A stretch of DNA of 10,942 nt from CAZHZT01 sp964537285 (GTDB lineage Bacteria; Bacteroidota; Bacteroidia; Chitinophagales; Saprospiraceae), in the NCBI GenBank assembly GCA_964537285.1, contig CAZHZT010000164.1, positions 1 to 10,942 on the forward strand, read 5' to 3'. The notes below the pieces were generated by a model. The model had not been told where the DNA came from, searched no databases, and saw nothing but the letters and a program-made list of their open reading frames with translations. This document shows, piece by piece, positions 6,435 through 10,942 of the stretch (the first letter of the stretch is position 1; every line of letters begins with the position of its first letter). The position numbers were made by a program, and so were the translations under genes.

Positions 6435-7844
6435 TTATTGCTCAAAATAAATAATATCGCATTGATTTAAGTCCGAATTCAGGATAACCTCCTGGGTTTT
6501 CTCACCGTCGAAGATTTCCATGGCGACTGTATTTGGGGGCTCTTTTCCGAGGTTGTTCGCATAAAGAAGAATGTAATGCCCTTTGGTGCTTGCTTTTTCG
6601 ATATGAAGCGGAATTTCAAATTTCTCACCTTTTAGGATAAAGTTTCGAAGAATCCACTTTCCGTTGTAGTTCAAAGAAATAATATCCCCGTCAATTTTTT
6701 TGTGATCGTAGATACCAAGGATTAGATCGGGTTTGCCAATTTTTATTTTTTGACCGGACTTAATTTTTCTTTCCGTTAATTCCTCCGGAGCAGCTTCTGG
6801 TATATCGCTAATGATCTCTTTACTTCCGGAAGGAGAATAAAGAATGAATCCCCATTTGCCATCTTTTTCTACTCTGGCTAAGCCTTCTCTGAAATCATAA
6901 GCCATGTTGAACTCCGGTTCAATCACTCTTCGTCCTTCGGTATCAATGAACCCCCACAGGCCATTTTCTTTAAATCGCGCGAGGTTTTCGGAAAAATCAC
7001 CTGCAAATTCAAGGTCGGCAGGAATAGCGATTTGTTTTTTCTTATTAATGAATCCCCATTTTTCGCCTTGTTTAAAACGAGCTAAACCGTCGAAAAAATT
7101 ATAGAGCATATCGTAGGTAGGGTCGATGAAATAGCTGCCTTTTTTATCAATGAATCCAAACTTGCCATTCATTTCAACCCGGGCAAGGCCATCTTTAAAG
7201 CTGCTTGCAAAATCAAACTTCAGGGGAATGACAACGCTTCCTTTTCCATCGACGAATCCCCATTTGCCTTCTTTTTTTACGCAACACCAACCTTCGAAAA
7301 AGCCAAGGGCATCATCGAATTTAGGAGGTATGATGGTGTTTCCGTAGCGATTTATTATTCCCCATTTTTCACCCACTTTTATGGATGCAGCGCCATCGTG
7401 AAAAGAATAGGCTCCGTCAAATTTTGCGGGAATAACCATTTCGCCCTTCTTATTGAGGTAACCCCATTTTTGATCGGTTGTTTTCACACAAGCTAATCCT
7501 TCTTTGAACGGGCTGGTTACTTCATATTCAGGGTTAATAACCATGACGCCTGTCTCATCAATGAACCCGCTTTTAGATTCCATAGAAGAGAAGTTTATAA
7601 AGCCCGCGGAAGCGAGGCCTTCTGAATAGGCATCAATGATATTATACTTGGGGTTTACGGATGTGGCGCCCGTTTTGTCGATAAATCCCTTTTTGATGCC
7701 TGTCATTACAATGGCATGCCCATCGTAAAAGTCATAGACTTTATCAAAGTCGGTCTTAAACGCCCACTGGTAATTTTTCTGTGCATAACCAGGTGATAGG
7801 ATTCCCAGGGCTGCAATGAGTATGAATAGCTGTGCTTTTTTCAT
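6435..7844 (-). CDS. secreted WG-repeat protein
   Basis: The 469-residue protein starts with a signal peptide MKKAQLFILIAALGILSPGYAQ (split here as residues 1-22), so it is exported. I chose this start over an in-frame ATG at 7973, because the longer form would add 43 residues before a perfect signal peptide and overlap a 27-bp hairpin. Residues about 27-335 hold eight WG repeats of roughly 34 residues, with units of the type GFIDKKG..IPPKFD..F.DGLARV..GKW. The C-terminal part (about 365-469) is a beta-rich domain seen, from memory, in many Bacteroidota secreted proteins; it has IYDHKKIDGDIISLNYNGKW (378-397) and an LYANNLGKEPPNTVAMEI segment. WG repeats probably form a beta-propeller or solenoid for protein contacts; no enzymatic motif is visible. 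It is transcribed separately from the upstream M56 gene, since a terminator lies between. Confidence 0.88.
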   Translation of the reverse strand: MKKAQLFILIAALGILSPGYAQKNYQWAFKTDFDKVYDFYDGHAIVMTGIKKGFIDKTGATSVNPKYNIIDAYSEGLASAGFINFSSMESKSGFIDETGVMVINPEYEVTSPFKEGLACVKTTDQKWGYLNKKGEMVIPAKFDGAYSFHDGAASIKVGEKWGIINRYGNTIIPPKFDDALGFFEGWCCVKKEGKWGFVDGKGSVVIPLKFDFASSFKDGLARVEMNGKFGFIDKKGSYFIDPTYDMLYNFFDGLARFKQGEKWGFINKKKQIAIPADLEFAGDFSENLARFKENGLWGFIDTEGRRVIEPEFNMAYDFREGLARVEKDGKWGFILYSPSGSKEIISDIPEAAPEELTERKIKSGQKIKIGKPDLILGIYDHKKIDGDIISLNYNGKWILRNFILKGEKFEIPLHIEKASTKGHYILLYANNLGKEPPNTVAMEIFDGEKTQEVILNSDLNQCDIIYFEQ

Positions 7845-7924
7845 AGGGATTTTTCTTTGTGCAATTTTCTCTAATTCAGCGCAATAATACTTACTTTCTG
7901 ACAGAATTAAAATAGGTAGGGGTA

Positions 7925-7987
7925 TTTCATTTACAGGAATGCTTGCCTTTCCGATTTTTTGAAAGGCAAGCATTCCTGTAAATGAAA
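7925..7987. repeat. 27-bp perfect inverted repeat before the WG-repeat gene
   Basis: Arms 7925-7951 and 7961-7987 are exact complements (core CAGGAATGCTTGCC) around a 9-nt loop CGATTTTTT. It lies 81 nt upstream of the WG gene start and immediately beyond the terminator of the M56 gene. No flanking direct repeat is visible. On the minus strand it could be a second terminator or a leader structure of the WG gene. Confidence 0.75.
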
Positions 7988-7988
7988 A

Positions 7989-8023
7989 AGCTATCCGCCG
8001 TAAGGTAGGTTAGGCGGATAGCT
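7989..8023 (-). terminator. intrinsic terminator of the repressor-M56 operon
   Basis: An 11-bp perfect stem AGCTATCCGCC (7989-7999) with GGCGGATAGCT (8013-8023), loop 13 nt. Read on the minus strand, the second arm runs straight into TTTTTCATTT, the expected U-tract. It is 70 bp past the stop codon of the M56 peptidase gene, with the copy C fragment in between. Confidence 0.75.
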
Positions 8024-8050
8024 GTATGCTCACCTGCTATGGAGCTTAAT

Positions 8051-8090
8051 TGGGCTATATTTTGACGTTCCACACAATTTGTCGAAGAAC
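8051..8090 (+). mobile_element. partial MITE-like element, copy C
   Basis: TTTTGACGTTCC followed by ACACAATTTGTCGAAGAAC matches the right half of copy B except for two substitutions (A to C, A to G); weak similarity continues left to about 8051. The left half is missing, replaced by sequence carrying the operon terminator. It is more diverged than copies A and B, so probably older. Its GAAC end lies 2 bp before the stop triplet of the M56 peptidase gene, the same spacing as copy A at the lipoprotein gene. Confidence 0.65.
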
Positions 8091-8092
8091 AA

Positions 8093-10309
8093 TTAATTCT
8101 TGTTTACCTGAATCTGAACCTGGCTACCGGCATTCATTTTTTCGCCATAAAATTCTTCGTAAAGTTTTAAGTATTTTTTATGAAGTTGATCACTTTGTTT
8201 CTTTCCATTTACTTTCAACTTTGATGAATCTAGTGAGAATGAATAATTATTACCATCTTTAATCAATCCATCCTCAATCATTGCTTTTTCAAGTTTTTGT
8301 TGCCCATTTTCACTTCCTCCTTCAACACTATACACTTTTGCAATACCTTTTGAATTATCGTCACAATCGCTAAAAAACGCTATTCTGGCATCACTTTGAG
8401 GAGACCATACGCCAGTTTTAAATTTGTGTTCAAACTTTCTTTCTTTAAAGTTTTCGACTTCTTTTTTCAACTTCTCGATTTCCTTACTTCTTTTTTCGAC
8501 TTCTTCTTTTCGAAGCGCTATTTCTTCATCGCTTAGGGCGTTTTTACGGGCTTCCAGTTCATTTTTTTTCGCTTCAATTTGCGCCATTCGGGCTTCCAGA
8601 AGCGCTTTCTTTGTTTCTAATTCAACTTTATTATGGATTCCTGCTTTAGCGGTTTCTGCCAGGATAAAGGCTTCGGCGAAGCGATTATTATTTTCATCCG
8701 TGCTAAAAAACATTCTTAATGAATCTTTTGGAACATCTTTTCCATTTCTGATATACTTGAAAGTATTTAGCCCTTCTTGTTTAGGGTTTTCATACCAAAA
8801 AAAGTGATTATTGGTATCATCTCTTTCAATGATAATATTTTCTCCTATTTCCACTTCTTTTTCATCTATAAATACTTTTTCCCCTTCTTTATTTACAATG
8901 ATTTCGACGGGCTCGTTTCCATCCGAAATGATAATCACTGTATTGCCATCATCATCTGTTTTGGTTTTGACTTCCATTTCTGAAGCAGTAGAAAAGAAGT
9001 TTCCTTCGAGCCCGGGAGGTAGTTTCGGTTCAGGTGCTGCCGGAGGTGTAGGTTCGTTGCCTTCTGTTGGGGTTGGTGGTGTAGGAGGAAGTGGAGGTTC
9101 TGGAGCCGGAGGAGCTTGCTTTGGTTCCGGGATAATCGTATCCTTCTGTAGGTTGGCATTGCTTTCAAATGCCATTAAGCCTGGGAAGTACTCTTGTATT
9201 ACTGCTTGTGGGCTTTTGCAATGAGGTGTGTTTTCACCGTTTATTGCTAAAACTTCTGTTTCGCCAGCGTTCATTGGTGATGTTGCCTGGATGAAAAGGG
9301 CAATAATAACTGCTAAAAGGATGCCTGTGGCCATCAATTTTTCCATGGTGTTTGATTTTGACTGTGTTTGATTTAAAATGCGTTTGATTCGGAATAAAAA
9401 TTGATTCTTACGGCCCGAAAAAGACATTCCAAAAGCAGGTGTAACGGTTTGAAGTTCTTGTAGTTGAACTAATGCTTTAGCATACTCTAGTGAATTCCCG
9501 CAAAGTTCCAGCGCAGTGTCATCGCAACATGCTTCTCTTTCTTGCCTGATGATGGATGAAATCCACCAAACAGCCGGGTGAAAATAGAAGATTACTTCTA
9601 CCAGAGATTGCAGAATGTTAATGACATAATCATTTCGCATGATATGCGCCAGCTCATGTGCAAGTACTGCTTCTACCTGTTGAGGGCTTAGGCAGTTCAT
9701 GGCGCCGATTGGGAGTAAAATAATGGGTTTCAAATGGCCTACTACCATAGGCACTTTTACTAAAGCAGATTCTCCCAGCGATACCACTTTTCCCAATTGC
9801 AACTTCTCTATGAGGTTTCCTACCTTTTCTCTCAAAGAGACGTCATGGATGATCTGGGAGTATTTTTTTAGATGAAAAATATAGCCAATTCCAAAAATGA
9901 ACTTGATTGCAAATAATAGCATTCCTAAGACCCAAGTGCTTACAATCAAGTATAAGTGTTTATCTAAAAAGGAAGTAAGTATAAAAGTCCAGCTTTGTTT
10001 TTCTGAAAGGTAGGCAAGGGAAACTTCTGAATGGCCTTCCAGTAAATAAGTTGATTGATTAATGGTTTCTTTTGATTGCCCCGGTATACTGTAGCAGATA
10101 AAAAATGTAACAACAGAGGCGATAAGAATGAATGCCAGGGCCGATAGAGAAAGTGTATATCTCCAGTTTGCCGATTTCCCTTGCGATTGAGAAAGAATTA
10201 AAGCCAAAATGATTCCGATGGCTCCTGCTTCCCAGGTAGAATGCAATACTGTCCAGCCCAGGGCACTAATAATTTCTTCAGGGATTGTTAGTAAATTAAT
10301 CCATTCCAT
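8093..10309 (-). CDS. BlaR1/MecR1-like M56 family metallopeptidase with a divergent C-terminus
   Basis: A 738-residue membrane protein. Membrane segments are likely at about 13-40, 50-74, 117-146 and 323-343, with a hydrophobic helix around 232-254. The M56 zinc site is visible as HELAH (218-222) plus the likely third ligand E259 in EREACCDD. In BlaR1/MecR1 systems such a protease, once triggered, leads to loss of the partner repressor. Beyond the last membrane segment the protein has a proline-rich linker (about 394-433), an acidic beta-type domain (about 445-550), a charged coiled coil (about 555-628, repeats of EARxxxIEAKKNELEARK type), and a C-terminal domain ending in SKLKVNGKKQSDQLHKKYL (696-714). 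There is no penicillin-binding SxxK sensor domain. It follows the repressor gene by 10 nt, so both are one operon. The protease call is firm; the signal sensed is unknown. Confidence 0.9.
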   Translation of the reverse strand: MEWINLLTIPEEIISALGWTVLHSTWEAGAIGIILALILSQSQGKSANWRYTLSLSALAFILIASVVTFFICYSIPGQSKETINQSTYLLEGHSEVSLAYLSEKQSWTFILTSFLDKHLYLIVSTWVLGMLLFAIKFIFGIGYIFHLKKYSQIIHDVSLREKVGNLIEKLQLGKVVSLGESALVKVPMVVGHLKPIILLPIGAMNCLSPQQVEAVLAHELAHIMRNDYVINILQSLVEVIFYFHPAVWWISSIIRQEREACCDDTALELCGNSLEYAKALVQLQELQTVTPAFGMSFSGRKNQFLFRIKRILNQTQSKSNTMEKLMATGILLAVIIALFIQATSPMNAGETEVLAINGENTPHCKSPQAVIQEYFPGLMAFESNANLQKDTIIPEPKQAPPAPEPPLPPTPPTPTEGNEPTPPAAPEPKLPPGLEGNFFSTASEMEVKTKTDDDGNTVIIISDGNEPVEIIVNKEGEKVFIDEKEVEIGENIIIERDDTNNHFFWYENPKQEGLNTFKYIRNGKDVPKDSLRMFFSTDENNNRFAEAFILAETAKAGIHNKVELETKKALLEARMAQIEAKKNELEARKNALSDEEIALRKEEVEKRSKEIEKLKKEVENFKERKFEHKFKTGVWSPQSDARIAFFSDCDDNSKGIAKVYSVEGGSENGQQKLEKAMIEDGLIKDGNNYSFSLDSSKLKVNGKKQSDQLHKKYLKLYEEFYGEKMNAGSQVQIQVNKN

Positions 10310-10319
10310 AACTGAAATT

Positions 10320-10718
10320 TTACTCTTTCTCTATCTTTTTAATTAAAGCCTTAATTTCTTCTAGTTCTTCTGTGGATGCCTGGTGATTACCCAATGCCTG
10401 AACAACAAGTTTCATGGCAGAACCCCGGAAAGTAGAATCTACAAATTTCTTTAGCAAGGTTTTTTGAGTGGCGCTTTCGCTGACTTTTGCATGGTAAATG
10501 TGCGTTCTGGTTTCTGTGTTTCTGGTCGCCAGCTCTTTATCTACCATTATTTGCATGAGCTTTAAGGTAGTGGTGTATCCAACCTCTTTTTCTCCCTTCC
10601 GCCTTTTTTCATTTAACTTATCATTTACCAATCGAACAGGTGATGGACCATGCTCCCATAAGATCTGGAGTATTTCCAGCTCTGATTCTGTGGGTTTTAT
10701 TTCTTTGTATTTGCTCAT
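10320..10718 (-). CDS. BlaI/MecI/CopY family transcriptional repressor
   Basis: A 132-residue protein with an N-terminal winged helix (about 8-80; PTESELEILQILWEHGPSPV, then GYTTTLKLMQIMVDKELATR) and a C-terminal dimerisation helix region (about 88-132, ending EELEEIKALIKKIEKE). Proteins of this family bind palindromic operators as dimers and are inactivated through a partner M56 protease, here encoded directly downstream. The length is typical (BlaI and MecI are about 125). The start is the first ATG of the frame at the MSKYKEIKPTESE end, well placed relative to the family alignment. Repeated TACGAA/TTCGTA sites upstream suggest autoregulation. Targets outside this operon are not visible in the window. 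Confidence 0.92.
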   Translation of the reverse strand: MSKYKEIKPTESELEILQILWEHGPSPVRLVNDKLNEKRRKGEKEVGYTTTLKLMQIMVDKELATRNTETRTHIYHAKVSESATQKTLLKKFVDSTFRGSAMKLVVQALGNHQASTEELEEIKALIKKIEKE

Positions 10719-10754
10719 AACTTCTTTATCTGTCCATTTTTTATAGTAAATCCG

Positions 10755-10829
10755 TTTACGAATGCTTTCGTAGTACGAAGGTATACGAAGTTTTTCGTAA
10801 AAACAAGTTTTAGTAAGAAAGTTTTCGTA
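10755..10829 (-). promoter_or_regulatory. operator cluster of TACGAA/TTCGTA half-sites
   Basis: Six half-sites lie in 75 bp: TACGAA at 10757-10762, 10774-10779 and 10784-10789, and TTCGTA at 10767-10772, 10794-10799 and 10824-10829. Two form clear palindromes: TTCGTA-G-TACGAA (10767-10779) and TACGAA-GTTT-TTCGTA (10784-10799). The cluster sits 37-111 bp upstream of the repressor start and overlaps the predicted promoter. Binding by the adjacent MecI-type repressor is inferred from position and symmetry. Confidence 0.7.
10776..10806 (-). promoter_or_regulatory. candidate promoter of the repressor-M56 operon
   Basis: On the minus strand a TTG (10804-10806) is followed after 20 nt by TACCTTCG (10783-10776), which differs from the Bacteroidota -7 consensus TAnnTTTG at one position. 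The spacer is almost filled by the palindrome at 10784-10799, and the -7 box overlaps the other palindrome, which suits repression by the upstream-bound dimer. Confidence 0.45.
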
Positions 10830-10879
10830 CTTTATGTAAGAATTAACGTTTTCTTAGGATATTGCCGCATGCCAGCATG

Positions 10880-10936
10880 TTTAGAAAGGCTCTAGATGAT
10901 TCCATTTGGTCGGAGTTAATTTAGAAAGCCTCTAAA
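10880..10936. repeat. two similar 17-bp near-palindromic repeats at the window edge
   Basis: TTTAGAAAGGCTCTAGA (10880-10896) and TTTAGAAAGCCTCTAAA (10920-10936) agree at 15 of 17 positions and start 40 bp apart, about four helical turns. Each is itself a near-palindrome of TTTAGA and TCTAAA type. They may be operator-like sites for a gene beginning right of the window. No gene is visible here. Confidence 0.4.
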
Positions 10937-10942
10937 GCAGGC

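Noticed and set aside
6904..7347. Repeated plus-strand short frames with MNPxxPF-type sequence
   Set aside because: They mirror the WG repeats on the other strand and have no independent support.
7845..7973. In-frame N-terminal extension of the WG-repeat gene to an ATG at 7973
   Set aside because: It would place 43 residues before a typical signal peptide and overlap the 27-bp hairpin; the ATG at 7844 gives a clean secreted protein.
4780..8090. CRISPR-like array formed by the repeated palindromes
   Set aside because: The copies are 1.3-1.7 kb apart, in differing orientation, with genes between them and no regular spacers.
8424..9224. Two plus-strand reading frames rich in serine, phenylalanine and glycine
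   Set aside because: They are the complement of the coiled coil and proline-rich linker of the M56 gene; their composition is what that low-complexity DNA produces in antisense.

Overview
The window looks like chromosomal DNA of a Bacteroidota bacterium, probably a Cytophagales-type marine or soil organism. Reasons: moderate-to-low GC, no Shine-Dalgarno sequences before the genes, one exact match to the Bacteroidota -7 promoter box (TAnnTTTG), a lipoprotein with an acidic export-type signal just after the lipobox cysteine, and gene types common in that phylum (WG-repeat secreted protein, BlaR1-like M56 peptidase with a MecI-type repressor, MutA small subunit). The genus cannot be told from the sequence alone.

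Left half, plus strand. After a non-coding leader carrying a degenerate repeat and a 23-bp hairpin comes rlmD, an iron-sulfur 23S rRNA uridine methyltransferase. It is followed by a hairpin, a small unrecognised protein, and a tight cluster of three genes with 11-nt gaps: a stand-alone response-regulator receiver, rfbA (dTDP-glucose synthesis), and a MutA-type methylmalonyl-CoA mutase small subunit. The last lacks the usual C-terminal region and has no mutB partner next to it.

Middle. The mutA-like gene converges on a minus-strand surface lipoprotein gene. The 352-bp gap between them holds a 188-bp composite palindrome (34-bp perfect outer arms, 28-bp perfect inner hairpin) and a 109-bp palindromic element (copy A). 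A near-identical inverted copy (B) lies upstream of the lipoprotein gene, flanked by a perfect 10-bp target-site duplication. A decayed half copy (C) lies at about 8051-8090. Together they form a small non-autonomous transposon-like (MITE-like) family with ends GTTCTTTGACA. No transposase is present in the window.

Right half, minus strand. From right to left: a MecI/BlaI-type repressor gene, a BlaR1-like M56 metallopeptidase gene 10 nt downstream, an intrinsic terminator, a 27-bp perfect hairpin, a secreted WG-repeat protein, and another hairpin. Upstream of the repressor, several TACGAA/TTCGTA half-sites overlap a plausible promoter, as expected for an autoregulated sensor-protease and repressor pair. 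The M56 protein has no penicillin-binding sensor domain. It carries a proline-rich linker, a charged coiled coil and a different C-terminal domain, so its signal is probably not a beta-lactam bound in the classical way.

The most notable finding is the MITE-like family: clear duplication of the target, an inverted pair bracketing a surface lipoprotein gene, and two copies that end exactly 2 bp after a stop codon.
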